Assembly (NCBI GenBank): GCA_023432025.1
Contig: JAEYVE010000288.1
Location: forward strand, 1 to 17,835
Direction: 5' to 3'
DNA: 17,835 nucleotides
From: Pseudomonadota bacterium
Lineage (GTDB): Bacteria; Myxococcota_A; Polyangia; Polyangiales; Polyangiaceae
The notes under the pieces were generated by a model. That model was given only the letters and a program-made list of their open reading frames with translations, made no database searches and had not been told where the DNA came from. Shown one piece after another: positions 6,913-14,027 of this stretch (positions are counted from its first letter, which is position 1; every line of letters starts with the position of its first letter). The position numbers and the translations under genes are program-made.

Positions 6913-8199
6913 ATGGGGTCCAAAGTCCTGATCGTTGGTTCCGGCGGCCGCGAGCACGCTCTCGCTCTGCGCCTCCTCGCTTCTCCCTCCGTGGACGTGG
7001 TCGTTGCCTGTCCGGGTAACGCCGGCATGACCAGACTGCCGCCCGACCTGGCTCACAAAACGCTCCGCACCGTCAGCGCGGATCCCGTCGAGGTCGCGCG
7101 GCGCGAAGCCGTGTCGCTCGTGGTGGTGGGGCCCGAGGTGCCGTTGGTGCAAGGTCTGGCCGACCGCATTCGCGCGCTCGGGATCCCTTGTTTCGGTCCC
7201 TCCGGCGCGGCCGCCGAGCTCGAAGGCTCCAAAGCGTTCATGAAGGAGTTCTGTCGGCGTCACGGCATCCGCGCGGCGCGGGACGTCATCGTGCAAAGCA
7301 GCGCCGCGCTCGACGCCGCGCTCGCCGAGTTCGATGCGCCGCCGGTCGTCAAGGCGGACGGCTTGTGCGCCGGAAAGGGCGTGGTCGTCGCGGAGTCGAT
7401 GGCCGAGGCGCGCGAAGCGGCGGAAGAAATGCTTTCGGGCCGGAGCTTCGGCAGCGCGGGCGCGACGGTGGTGCTCGAAGAGCGCATCTTCGGCGCCGAG
7501 GCGAGCATGCACGCCATTTGCGACGGAAAAACGGCGCTGGTTCTCCCTTCGGCTCAAGACCACAAACGCATTGGAGAGGGCGACACCGGGCCCAACACCG
7601 GCGGCATGGGCACCTACGCTCCAACCCCGCTCGTCACCGCGGACATTGCCGCCCGAGTGCAGCGCGAAGTTCACGAACGGGTGGTCGCGGGAATGGCCGC
7701 GGAGGGGCGCGCGTTCGTCGGCGCGCTCTTCGCCGGTCTCATGATCACACCCGAGGGCGAGCCCGTCGTGCTCGAGTTCAACGTTCGCTTCGGGGATCCC
7801 GAGACGCAGGTGCTCACCATGACGACCGAGGGCGACTTCTACGAAGCGCTTTTGTCTGCCGCCACCGGCGCGCTGACCCCGGGTGTGCTTCGCCCGTCTT
7901 CGGAGCACGCGCTGTGCGTCGTGTTGGCTTCGGCTGGCTATCCCGCTTCGTCACGCAGCGGCGACGTCATCGTGGGTGTGGAAGCCGCGGAGGCGCTCGA
8001 AGGAGTGCGCGTCTTCCACGCAGGCACGAAGCTCGAGGGCAACCAGCTGGTCACGGCGGGTGGGCGTGTGCTCGGCGTCACCGGGCGTGGCGCCACGCTC
8101 TCCGCGGCGCGCGAGCGCGCCTACGCGGCGTGTGACAAAATCCAGTTCGCAGGGCGTCAGCTCCGGCGAGACATCGGTCACCGCGCCCTCGGCGTTTGA
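6913..8199 (+). CDS. purD: Phosphoribosylamine--glycine ligase (GAR synthetase)
   Basis: A 428-residue monofunctional PurD of normal length. It catalyses the second step of de novo purine synthesis, joining phosphoribosylamine and glycine with ATP. Family motifs are Val-Gly-Ser-Gly-Gly-Arg-Glu-His (8-15), Gly-Pro-Glu-Val-Pro-Leu (73-78), Lys147-Ala-Asp-Gly-Leu-Cys-Ala-Gly-Lys-Gly of the ATP-grasp fold, Gly-Pro-Asn-Thr-Gly-Gly-Met-Gly-Thr-Tyr-Ala-Pro (226-237), and the metal-binding Glu-Phe-Asn-x-Arg-Phe-Gly-Asp-Pro-Glu-Thr-Gln (288-299). The C-terminal Gly-Gly-Arg-Val-Leu-Gly-Val-Thr region is also present. The ATG at 6913 follows an AGGAAG ribosome-binding site. It lies between ddl and the TsaC-type gene, probably in the same transcript. 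Other purine genes are not adjacent. Confidence 0.97.
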   Translation: MGSKVLIVGSGGREHALALRLLASPSVDVVVACPGNAGMTRLPPDLAHKTLRTVSADPVEVARREAVSLVVVGPEVPLVQGLADRIRALGIPCFGPSGAAAELEGSKAFMKEFCRRHGIRAARDVIVQSSAALDAALAEFDAPPVVKADGLCAGKGVVVAESMAEAREAAEEMLSGRSFGSAGATVVLEERIFGAEASMHAICDGKTALVLPSAQDHKRIGEGDTGPNTGGMGTYAPTPLVTADIAARVQREVHERVVAGMAAEGRAFVGALFAGLMITPEGEPVVLEFNVRFGDPETQVLTMTTEGDFYEALLSAATGALTPGVLRPSSEHALCVVLASAGYPASSRSGDVIVGVEAAEALEGVRVFHAGTKLEGNQLVTAGGRVLGVTGRGATLSAARERAYAACDKIQFAGRQLRRDIGHRALGV

Positions 8200-8226
8200 T
8201 TCCGACTCCCCAGAATCGAGGATGGA

Positions 8227-8832
8227 TTGATCGACGAAGCCGTACGAGTGCTGCATCGAGGGGGCGTCGTCGCGGCGGCGACCGAGTCGTTCTTCGGGCT
8301 TCTCGCCGACGCCACCAACGCGCGTGCGGTGGATCGTTTGCTTTCGCTGAAGCCACGCGGAGCGGACAAGGGGCAGCCGCTCTTGGCGCCGAACGTGGAC
8401 GTTTGGGCGGGACTCGTTCTGGACGTCCCGCCTCTCGCTGCGCGTTTGGCGCACGCGTTCTGGCCCGGGGGGCTGACACTCGTTCTCCCGGTGCGGCCGG
8501 GCGCGGTCGACGAACGGGTCACACTGGACGGCACGGTCGCCGTGCGTGTTCCGGGCGCTTCTCCAGCTCGGGCGCTCGTCGAGGCGTTTGGGCGACCGCT
8601 CACGGCAACCAGCGCCAACTCACCGGGCGAACCTCCGGCCCGCACGGTTCTGGACGTATCGAGCTATTTCCCGGCCGCGGTGGAGCGTGGCGAGCTCACG
8701 GTGCTCCCGGGCGTTGCTCCCGGCGGAGCCGTCTCCACGATCGTCGTGGTGAGCGGTGACGACTACCGAGTCGTGCGCAGCGGCGCGGTGAGCGCCGACC
8801 AAGTTCAGAGCGCGCTCGCAGCGGGTACGTGA
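8227..8832 (+). CDS. tsaC: TsaC/YrdC-type L-threonylcarbamoyladenylate synthase
   Basis: A 201-residue Sua5/YciO/YrdC-domain protein of the short TsaC type. These enzymes make threonylcarbamoyl-AMP from threonine, bicarbonate and ATP for the t6A37 modification of ANN-decoding tRNAs. Visible signatures are Thr19-Glu-Ser-Phe-Phe-Gly-Leu (family Pro-Thr-Glu-x-x-x-Gly), Leu41-Lys-Pro-Arg...Lys48, Trp-Pro-Gly-Gly-Leu-Thr-Leu-Val-Leu (79-87), Val-Ala-Val-Arg-Val-Pro and Thr128-Ser-Ala-Asn. Small departures are Ala for Pro before Thr-Glu and Gly for Pro in the Pro-Gly-Pro motif. The start is TTG at 8227, supported by GAGG (8218-8221) five bases upstream; no in-frame ATG is available. It could instead be a YciO-like paralogue of unknown substrate. 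It lies 27 bases after purD, so it is probably in the same operon. Confidence 0.88.
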   Translation: MIDEAVRVLHRGGVVAAATESFFGLLADATNARAVDRLLSLKPRGADKGQPLLAPNVDVWAGLVLDVPPLAARLAHAFWPGGLTLVLPVRPGAVDERVTLDGTVAVRVPGASPARALVEAFGRPLTATSANSPGEPPARTVLDVSSYFPAAVERGELTVLPGVAPGGAVSTIVVVSGDDYRVVRSGAVSADQVQSALAAGT

Positions 8833-8960
8833 AGCCTCCGTCCCGCGAACGTGCGGGGCAGGGCCGCGCCGCCGCGCCGATTGACTCGAGTGCCCCCAGA
8901 AGCTAGCGAAACCCGCGCCGTTTCCGTCGAGACACGGCCGCTTTCCGCCGTGAACGAGCC
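8833..8960. other. Intergenic gap before serC
   Basis: A 128-base gap. It holds a 5-bp hairpin (CCCGC/GCGGG, 8842-8857) right after the tsaC stop and a -35-like TTGACT at 8881-8886 with a poor -10 (TAGCGA, 17-base spacing). These hints suggest serC may have its own promoter, but neither element is strong. The hairpin has no T run. Confidence 0.3.
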
Positions 8961-10043
8961 ATGACCCGCGTACACAACTTCAATCCCGGACCCGCTGCTC
9001 TTCCCCTCTCCGTGCTGGAGCTCGCACAGCGTGAGCTCGTCGAGTACGCGGGCAGCGGCATGAGCATCATGGAGCACAGTCACCGCGGTAAGGTCTTCGA
9101 GGCGGTGCACGACGAGGCCATCGCCCTCGTGCGAGAGCTGCTCGGGGTCCCGGACAGCTACGACGTCTTGTTCCTGCAGGGCGGAGCGAGCCAGCAGTTC
9201 GCTCAGGTTCCCATGAACCTGCGTGGCCCCACGCAGAGCGCCGACTACATCATGACCGGCGTTTGGTCGAAGAAGGCGCTCAAGGAAGCCAAACACACCG
9301 GCAGGGCGCGCGTCGCCGCCACGACGGAGCTGCCGGACGGGCGCTTCGTGCGGGTGCCGACCCAAGCGGAGTTGGAGCTCGATCCCGAGGCTGCGTACGT
9401 GCACCTCACGAGCAACAACACCATCTTCGGGACCCAGTTCCACGAGTTTCCCGACGTGGGAAATGTGGAGCTCGTCGTCGACATGTCGAGCGACATCATG
9501 TGGCGCCCGATGGATGTTTCGAAGTGCGGCCTCATCTACGCCGGGGCACAAAAGAACCTCGGCCCGAGCGGGCTCACTCTCGTCGTCGTGAAGAAGGAGC
9601 TGGTCGAAAAGGGGAACCGCGACATTCCCTTCATTTTCCAGTACCGAACGCCCGCGGCCGAAAAGTCGCTCTACAATACGCCTCCAACCTTCGCCATTTA
9701 CATGCTGCGCAACGTGCTCGCGTGGACGAAGGAACTTGGAGGCCTCGCGGCGATGGAAAAGCAGAACCGCGCGAAGGCCGCCGCGCTCTACGCGGTGTTG
9801 GACGAGCGCGCGGACTTTTACCGGGCGCCGGTGGAGCAGAGCAGCCGCTCGGTCATGAACGTCGTTTGGAACCTTTCGACGCCCGAGCTCGAGGCGGAGT
9901 GCATCGCGGCGGCGCAAAAGGCGGGACTGGTGGGCCTCAAAGGGCACCGGTTGTCCGGTGGACTGCGTGCATCCATTTACAATGCGGTGCCGCCCGAGTC
10001 GGTCGATGCGCTCTGCGAGTTCTTGCGTTCGTTCAAAAAGTAA
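8961..10043 (+). CDS. serC: Phosphoserine aminotransferase
   Basis: A 360-residue class-V PLP aminotransferase, close to the usual length. It converts 3-phosphohydroxypyruvate and glutamate to phosphoserine in serine synthesis. The same enzyme can serve pyridoxal phosphate synthesis in some bacteria. The N terminus Asn-Phe-Asn-Pro-Gly-Pro-Ala (6-12), Gly33-Met-Ser-Ile-Met-Glu-His-Ser-His-Arg, Phe-Leu-Gln-Gly-Gly-Ala-Ser-Gln-Gln-Phe (71-80), Thr150-Ser-Asn-Asn-Thr-Ile-x-Gly-Thr-Gln and the PLP-binding Ala-Gly-Ala-Gln-Lys198-Asn-Leu-Gly-Pro are all present. The C-terminal Gly-His-Arg-x-x-Gly-Gly-x-Arg-Ala-Ser-Ile-Tyr-Asn-Ala (328-342) is intact. The ATG at 8961 is right because the conserved N terminus begins at once. 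A small SCP2-like gene follows 72 bases later. Confidence 0.97.
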   Translation: MTRVHNFNPGPAALPLSVLELAQRELVEYAGSGMSIMEHSHRGKVFEAVHDEAIALVRELLGVPDSYDVLFLQGGASQQFAQVPMNLRGPTQSADYIMTGVWSKKALKEAKHTGRARVAATTELPDGRFVRVPTQAELELDPEAAYVHLTSNNTIFGTQFHEFPDVGNVELVVDMSSDIMWRPMDVSKCGLIYAGAQKNLGPSGLTLVVVKKELVEKGNRDIPFIFQYRTPAAEKSLYNTPPTFAIYMLRNVLAWTKELGGLAAMEKQNRAKAAALYAVLDERADFYRAPVEQSSRSVMNVVWNLSTPELEAECIAAAQKAGLVGLKGHRLSGGLRASIYNAVPPESVDALCEFLRSFKK

Positions 10044-10115
10044 GTGCTCGGAAACAGCGCTCGCCCCAACGCCCGAGGAGCAGCTTGGGCCGCGGCGAAC
10101 GCTGGCAGGAAAACG

Positions 10116-10658
10116 ATGGGTCAGGAGGGACAGGGAGACGTTTACGTCGAGCTCGGCCGTCGAGCGGAGGATGATCCGCTCGCCCGTGAGCTCCGCCGCC
10201 GCGTCGTGGCGAACCTGCAACGGCGGAGGTTCGCGAGGTCCTTTCGTCGCATGTGGGGCACGGTGGTCATCGTAGCCACACGCGGCTCGGGCTCGACCCT
10301 CGTCGGCGACCCGTCCAACCTGCACGACCAAGTCACGTTGACGCTCCGCTTCGACTGGGGCCGGCTGATGATTCACGAGGGTCGTGTCGGTCGACCGGAC
10401 GTGACGCTGTGGGGGCCCGCCGACAGCATCTTGGCGCTCGGTGAGGAGCCGCTCCAGCCTCGTTCGCACTGGGGCGCGCTCCGGCGTGTCGCCAACTCCA
10501 GCCGTACGTTGAGACCCTTCTGGGCGTTCGGGCGGGCTCTTCGCGATAGGCGACTGCGCATCTACGGGCTCGGGGTGCACGGTCGGTTCGTGTGGCGTCT
10601 GGTGCAGCTCCTCGCCGTGGACGGCGTGCCTGCCGACGAGTCGCCGAGCATCGAGTGA
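10116..10658 (+). CDS. Small SCP2-like (sterol-carrier-fold) protein
   Basis: A 180-residue hypothetical protein without signal peptide or transmembrane segment. Residues 1-46 are very Arg-rich and probably helical. Residues about 50-170 alternate beta strands and helices in an order resembling SCP2-like domains: Val-Thr-Leu-Thr-Leu-Arg-Phe at 73-79, Leu-Met-Ile-His-Glu-Gly at 84-89, Pro-Asp-Val-Thr-Leu-Trp-Gly at 94-100, Ser-Ile-Leu-Ala-Leu-Gly, then Leu-Arg-Ile-Tyr-Gly-Leu. Such domains bind lipids or act as small scaffolds. This assignment is by strand pattern and needs a profile search. The ATG at 10116 is preceded by AGGA with suitable spacing. An upstream in-frame GTG at 10044 directly abuts the serC stop and is less likely. 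The job of this gene beside serC is unknown. Confidence 0.7.
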   Translation: MGQEGQGDVYVELGRRAEDDPLARELRRRVVANLQRRRFARSFRRMWGTVVIVATRGSGSTLVGDPSNLHDQVTLTLRFDWGRLMIHEGRVGRPDVTLWGPADSILALGEEPLQPRSHWGALRRVANSSRTLRPFWAFGRALRDRRLRIYGLGVHGRFVWRLVQLLAVDGVPADESPSIE

Positions 10659-10722
10659 GGGTGCAGAATTTCTTGCACGCGGAGCGTCAAGGGGCCTCCC
10701 CCCGGGTCGAGGTGTGAACGTG

Positions 10723-10740
10723 CCACGTGGTAGCGCTACC
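10723..10740. promoter_or_regulatory. Overlapping palindromes, candidate operator
   Basis: CCACGTGG and GGTAGCGCTACC are both perfect palindromes and share the GG at 10729-10730. They end three bases before the -35-like TTGACG, the usual place for an activator or repressor site. The binding protein is unknown. Confidence 0.4.
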
Positions 10741-10743
10741 GTT

Positions 10744-10773
10744 TTGACGCAGCCGCTCGAGGAGGGGTATCTT
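10744..10773 (+). promoter_or_regulatory. Candidate sigma-70-type promoter for FHA operon
   Basis: TTGACG (10744-10749), an 18-base spacer and TATCTT (10768-10773) match the housekeeping consensus at five of six and four of six positions. Transcription would start near 10780, giving a leader of about 90 bases before the ATG at 10870. Confidence 0.45.
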
Positions 10774-10869
10774 CGTTAGCCGGCGGACGAGTGTCGCTTC
10801 CGCTAGGGCTTTCGCTAGGTTAGTTCGCGACTCTCTCTCCTTTCGCGACGAGGCGTTCGCGAGGAACCC

Positions 10870-11721
10870 ATGGCTCGCCACAGGCTCCGCTTCCTCCTGC
10901 AAGAAATCGACCTACCGCAGGGCGAAACGCTCATCGGGCGGAGCGTTGGTTGCCACATCACCATCGAAGATCCCCTCGTGTCGCGCACGCACGCGCGTCT
11001 CTACATCGATGGAGATCGCGTGACCATCGAGGACTTGGGCTCACGCAATGGACTTTCCGTTGGGGGGCAGCCGGTGCAGGGCGTCGTGGAAGTCAGCGAC
11101 GGAGCGCGCATTCGCATCGGGACGCAGGACCTCGTGCTGTGCCGTGTTTCCGACGATTCGCGCGTTCCCAAGCGCGGGCGAATCACCGGTTTCATGACCC
11201 ACTGCGCGGCTTGCGGCTTTCCGTATCCGGCGGAGCTCGAGTGTTGTCCCAACTGTGGGTCTTCCGAGCGGAGCGAGGAGGCCACGCTCACCGGCGCATC
11301 CAAGCAGGCCTGGTCTTTGGATCTGCTCGTCGACACCGTGCAGCGTGCCTGCGCGCTGGGGCTGTGGGACGACGTGGAGCGCGTCCTTCTGCGAGCGCGC
11401 CAAGTCGTCGAGGAGTTGGTGGCGAGCGGGGAGCGCTTGGACCGCGATAGGCTGGATCAGCTGGCGCACGCGGCCGTTGCTCTGTCGCTCGAGCGAGGCC
11501 ACGCCGAGTGGGGACGCTGGGTGCTCACCATCTATGCGTCGCTGGGCATCGTACCTCCGCGTGACATCGGCCAGGGGCTTGGTGGCTTGCCCGCACTGGA
11601 ACAACGAACGCTCGCGCCGGCCGTCGACCGAGTGCTGCAGAGCGCGACACAAGCCCGGACGGACGACGAAGAAACTCTGGAGCTCTTGCGACACTTGGCT
11701 GCCCGCCAGGGAACGGGCTGA
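10870..11721 (+). CDS. FHA-domain protein 1, with zinc ribbon and helical C-terminal domain
   Basis: A 283-residue cytoplasmic protein. Residues about 5-92 are an FHA domain that should bind phosphothreonine partners, with Gly23-Arg-Ser25, Ser39-Arg-Thr-His42 and Asn60-Gly61 in place. Residues 112-129 form a zinc ribbon (Cys112-x-x-Cys115 ... Cys126-x-x-Cys129). Residues about 145-280 are all-helical, with Cys-Ala-Leu-Gly-x-x-x-x-Val-Glu-Arg-Val-Leu and Trp-Gly-Arg-Trp-Val matching the same region of the next two proteins. The ATG at 10870 follows GAGGAA at good spacing. The stop overlaps the next start (TGATG), so FHA1 and FHA2 are translationally coupled. FHA proteins often act in Ser/Thr kinase signalling or secretion systems, but no kinase or phosphatase gene is in this window, so the pathway is unknown. 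Confidence 0.88.
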   Translation: MARHRLRFLLQEIDLPQGETLIGRSVGCHITIEDPLVSRTHARLYIDGDRVTIEDLGSRNGLSVGGQPVQGVVEVSDGARIRIGTQDLVLCRVSDDSRVPKRGRITGFMTHCAACGFPYPAELECCPNCGSSERSEEATLTGASKQAWSLDLLVDTVQRACALGLWDDVERVLLRARQVVEELVASGERLDRDRLDQLAHAAVALSLERGHAEWGRWVLTIYASLGIVPPRDIGQGLGGLPALEQRTLAPAVDRVLQSATQARTDDEETLELLRHLAARQGTG

Positions 11722-12464
11722 TGAGCTTCTTCCTCCGTTACCGCCAAGAGGAGTTTCCGCTCGGCGACACCAGGTTCGTGGTGGGCCGCAGTGAGTCGTG
11801 CGAGCTGTGCATCGACGACCCGCTGGCGTCCCGCTCGCACGCCGCGCTCACGGTGCAGGACGGTCGTGTTTTCATCGAAGACTTGGGTAGCCGGAACGGC
11901 GTGCGGGTCAACGGAGAGAGAATCACGAGCGTGCGCGAGGTCGTGCACGGCGACCAAATTCGGATTGGCTCGCAGGAGCTCGTGCTCGTCCGGCACCGCG
12001 CCGCGCGCGCCGACACGCTGGTGCAGGCGCCGGCAACACAGCGCTTCGACGCGTTCGGGGTACTGGGAACCTTGACCGACAAAGCCATCGCGCTGGGGCA
12101 CGGCGACGAGGCGGAGCGCATCATCGGGCGTCAGCTGGACTCTCTCGTGGAGGGCTTTGGTGAGTCTGGCCCGCTTGCGGAGGAGACGTTTCGGCGCGCT
12201 ACGGGTTATGCCGTGAAGCTCGCGGCGCTCACGGGGCGAGGGCGCTGGGTGGACTACTTGTTCCGCCTCCACGAGTCGCACGAGCGCCTCATGGCCACGG
12301 AGCTGGTGGACCAGCTGTACGATCTCGCGCGCAAGGTGGACGGCGTCTCATCCGCTCAGATGCGCGCTTACCTGGACGTCATTCGTCGCTCGCAGCCGAC
12401 GCTGGGGCCGAGAGATCGCTTCCTCGTGGGGCGCATCGAGGGTTTGGCGTCGCTCTTGAGCTGA
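11721..12464 (+). CDS. FHA-domain protein 2 with helical C-terminal domain
   Basis: A 247-residue cytoplasmic protein whose ATG overlaps the preceding stop by one base (TGATG). The FHA domain spans about 3-92, with Gly22-Arg-Ser24, Ser38-Arg-Ser-His41 and Asn59-Gly60, all phosphopeptide-binding positions. A short linker leads to a helical domain (about 108-247) with Lys-Ala-Ile-Ala-Leu-Gly...Ala-Glu-Arg (121-133), Trp176-Val-Asp-Tyr, Gln198-Leu-Tyr and a C-terminal block Pro226-Thr-Leu-Gly-Pro-Arg-x-Arg-Phe-Leu-Val-x-Arg-Ile. The same block is in FHA3, so the two arose by duplication. It lacks the zinc ribbon of FHA1. It could be a signalling adaptor whose helical part binds a common partner. 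I do not recognise this helical domain. Confidence 0.88.
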   Translation: MSFFLRYRQEEFPLGDTRFVVGRSESCELCIDDPLASRSHAALTVQDGRVFIEDLGSRNGVRVNGERITSVREVVHGDQIRIGSQELVLVRHRAARADTLVQAPATQRFDAFGVLGTLTDKAIALGHGDEAERIIGRQLDSLVEGFGESGPLAEETFRRATGYAVKLAALTGRGRWVDYLFRLHESHERLMATELVDQLYDLARKVDGVSSAQMRAYLDVIRRSQPTLGPRDRFLVGRIEGLASLLS

Positions 12465-12504
12465 TGCGTCGTTTGGCGCGGAGCGGCCTCGACAAACCTT
12501 TTGC

Positions 12505-13329
12505 ATGCGCGGCGGACGTCACCGTACGCTTCTAAACAGCTTGACCACGTTGCGATGTTGGCTGGACCACCGGGGGAGGCTCTTCGAGCTCTCGTCGGGG
12601 GTGACCCTTCTCGGCCGAGGCGAGCAGTGTCAGGTGGTCTTGGACGACGCGCTCGTCTCCCGACAGCACGCGCGGCTGGTGGTGGGTGAAGAAGGCGCGC
12701 GCCTGGAAGACGCAGGCAGCAGCAACGGCGTGTACGTCAACGGCACCAAGGTCCACGTCGCGGAGCTCAAGCCAGGCGACGTCATCGGCATCGGCAAGCA
12801 GCGTTTGGTGTTTCATGCGGCGGCCCCGAAGGAGCGGGAGCGCTCCTGTACCACCGCCGAGACTCTGCATGGCAGCGGCGCCCTCGGCGCGGTCGCTCAC
12901 GCCCAGGAGCGCGAGCGGGATCCGCTCGAGAGCTTGGGAGGGCTCGTGGACAAAGCTCTCGCTCTGGGGCGAGGCGCGGAGGCAGAGCGAATGCTTCGCC
13001 CGCACCTCCTGCGCATCGCGGACGCGGTCGAACGAGGAGGGGCGCACCCCGCCGCCGAGCGCGCGGCGGCGTATGCGGTGCGCCTGGCCGCCGCAACCAA
13101 GAAGCCGCTCTGGGTGGACTACTGCTTCGAGCTGTACGGGCGGGCCCAGGCAATTTTGCCGGAGCCCATCGTGGAGCAGCTCTACTCGACCTTGCGAAAC
13201 GTCGCGGGCGTGAGCCGCAGCGGTTACCGGGAATACTTGCGTGTTCTGGAGCAAGCGGCGCCCACCTGGGGGCCACGGCAGCGGTTCTTGGTGCAACGCA
13301 TTGCCGGGCTCGAAGCGCTCGTGCGCTGA
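12505..13329 (+). CDS. FHA-domain protein 3 with helical C-terminal domain
   Basis: Up to 274 residues and the third of the tandem FHA set. The FHA domain (about 16-105) has Gly37-Arg38 followed by Gly39 instead of the usual Ser. Ser52-Arg-Gln-His55 and Asn74-Gly75 are kept, so phosphopeptide binding may be altered. The helical domain (about 140-274) matches FHA2 closely: Lys-Ala-Leu-Ala-Leu-Gly (150-155), Trp203-Val-Asp-Tyr, Gln225-Leu-Tyr, Gly-Val-Ser (235-237), and Pro253-Thr-Trp-Gly-Pro-Arg-Gln-Arg-Phe-Leu-Val. The start is unsure. The ATG at 12505 lacks a ribosome-binding site, and in-frame TTG codons at 12541 and 12550 would align better with the N terminus of FHA2. It lies 40 bases after FHA2 and is probably cotranscribed with it. 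Confidence 0.87.
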   Translation: MRGGRHRTLLNSLTTLRCWLDHRGRLFELSSGVTLLGRGEQCQVVLDDALVSRQHARLVVGEEGARLEDAGSSNGVYVNGTKVHVAELKPGDVIGIGKQRLVFHAAAPKERERSCTTAETLHGSGALGAVAHAQERERDPLESLGGLVDKALALGRGAEAERMLRPHLLRIADAVERGGAHPAAERAAAYAVRLAAATKKPLWVDYCFELYGRAQAILPEPIVEQLYSTLRNVAGVSRSGYREYLRVLEQAAPTWGPRQRFLVQRIAGLEALVR

Positions 13330-13335
13330 AGCTCA

Positions 13336-13384
13336 CGTCGGCTCGGTCTCGGTGTCTTCGCCTCGTCGGCTCGGTCTCGGCGTC
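13336..13384. repeat. Two-copy direct repeat, 28-base period
   Basis: CGTCGGCTCGGTCTCGG occurs at 13336-13352 and 13364-13380. The match extends to 20 of 21 bases (to 13356 and 13384). The pair fills most of the 65-base gap between the convergent FHA3 and DciA-like genes. Only two copies exist, so it is not a CRISPR array. Confidence 0.85.
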
Positions 13385-13394
13385 AGAGCGGGCT

Positions 13395-13970
13395 TTAGCG
13401 TCTCGCTCCCAGAGAGAGCGCAGCGGCTTCGGCGATCGCCGCGCGCAGCTCGGGATCGTCGATGAGGGCCAGGCGTTCGTGCAGCGAAGCAGGCAGCCCC
13501 TGAGGGCCGGCCGCGTCCTTCTTTGGCGGCGCCGTCGACGAGGAACGTTGGGGGGACGAAGAGCGGGAGGCGGCGCCGCCAGCGCGGCTCGAGGACGCGC
13601 GCTTGACCGGGGCGCTGGGTTCCTCGAACGCCGACACGCGCAACTCCAACTTGGACACGTCGTGTCCCGCGCGCTGCAAGCGACTCAAAATGTCGGGAGC
13701 GAGCAAGCTGAGCTCGTTGCACCACACCGACGACGCGACGTAGACGGTCAAGACTTCGTGAGAGAGGCGTCCCACACGGGTTCTGGACGCAATCTTGTGA
13801 CCCACGAGCAGACGCCACTCGTCCGGAGACAGAGCGGCTCCCGTCCGCGAGCTGGCGGCCTTTTGCGTATCGGCGAGGACGCGGCCGAGAGGTGCAGGAT
13901 CGCCTCCGCGCGTCGGAGGGCGTGTGGCCACCCATGCGGCCTGCTTGCGGGGCTTGGGCGGCGCCGTCAC
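13395..13970 (-). CDS. dciA: DUF721/DciA-like protein
   Basis: A 191-residue basic protein. Residues about 27-112 match the DUF721 (DciA) domain: Leu-Gly-x-Val-Leu (28-32), Trp52...Val-Gly-His-Lys-Ile-Ala (56-61), Thr-Arg-Val-Gly-x-Leu, Leu-Thr-Val-Tyr-Val-Ala-Ser-Ser-x-Trp (74-83), Glu86-Leu and Ile94-Leu. DciA is the ancestral loader of the replicative helicase DnaB in bacteria that lack DnaC or DnaI. Residues 113-155 are a Ser/Lys/Pro-rich linker and 160-190 a short helical tail that I do not recognise. The start is GTG at 13970 without a strong ribosome-binding site. It lies 57 bases downstream of the hybrid kinase gene on the same strand, so it may be cotranscribed. Some DUF721 proteins have no proven role, so the function here is inferred. 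Confidence 0.78.
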   Translation of the reverse strand: MTAPPKPRKQAAWVATRPPTRGGDPAPLGRVLADTQKAASSRTGAALSPDEWRLLVGHKIASRTRVGRLSHEVLTVYVASSVWCNELSLLAPDILSRLQRAGHDVSKLELRVSAFEEPSAPVKRASSSRAGGAASRSSSPQRSSSTAPPKKDAAGPQGLPASLHERLALIDDPELRAAIAEAAALSLGARR

Positions 13971-14027
13971 GCGCTCATCTTCGAACAGCGAGGGAGGCTT
14001 GCCAAGCGCCTCCGCGCGGCCGCTGGC

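Larger units (their letters stand above)
10659..10869. other. Regulatory intergenic region upstream of FHA genes
   Basis: This 211-base gap holds several symmetric elements. An imperfect GTGCAGAA/TTCTTGCAC repeat with a one-base bulge lies at 10661-10678, just after the previous stop. A 7-bp inverted repeat GCGTCAA/TTGACGC (10684-10690 and 10744-10750) encloses the abutting palindromes CCACGTGG (10723-10730) and GGTAGCGCTACC (10729-10740). A promoter-like pair follows. No open frame of note is present. Confidence 0.5.

Noticed and set aside
8842..8857. CCCGC/GCGGG hairpin after tsaC as a terminator
   Set aside because: Short five-bp stem with no T run.
13336..13384. CRISPR-like repeat
   Set aside because: Only two copies with an 11-base separation and no cas genes.
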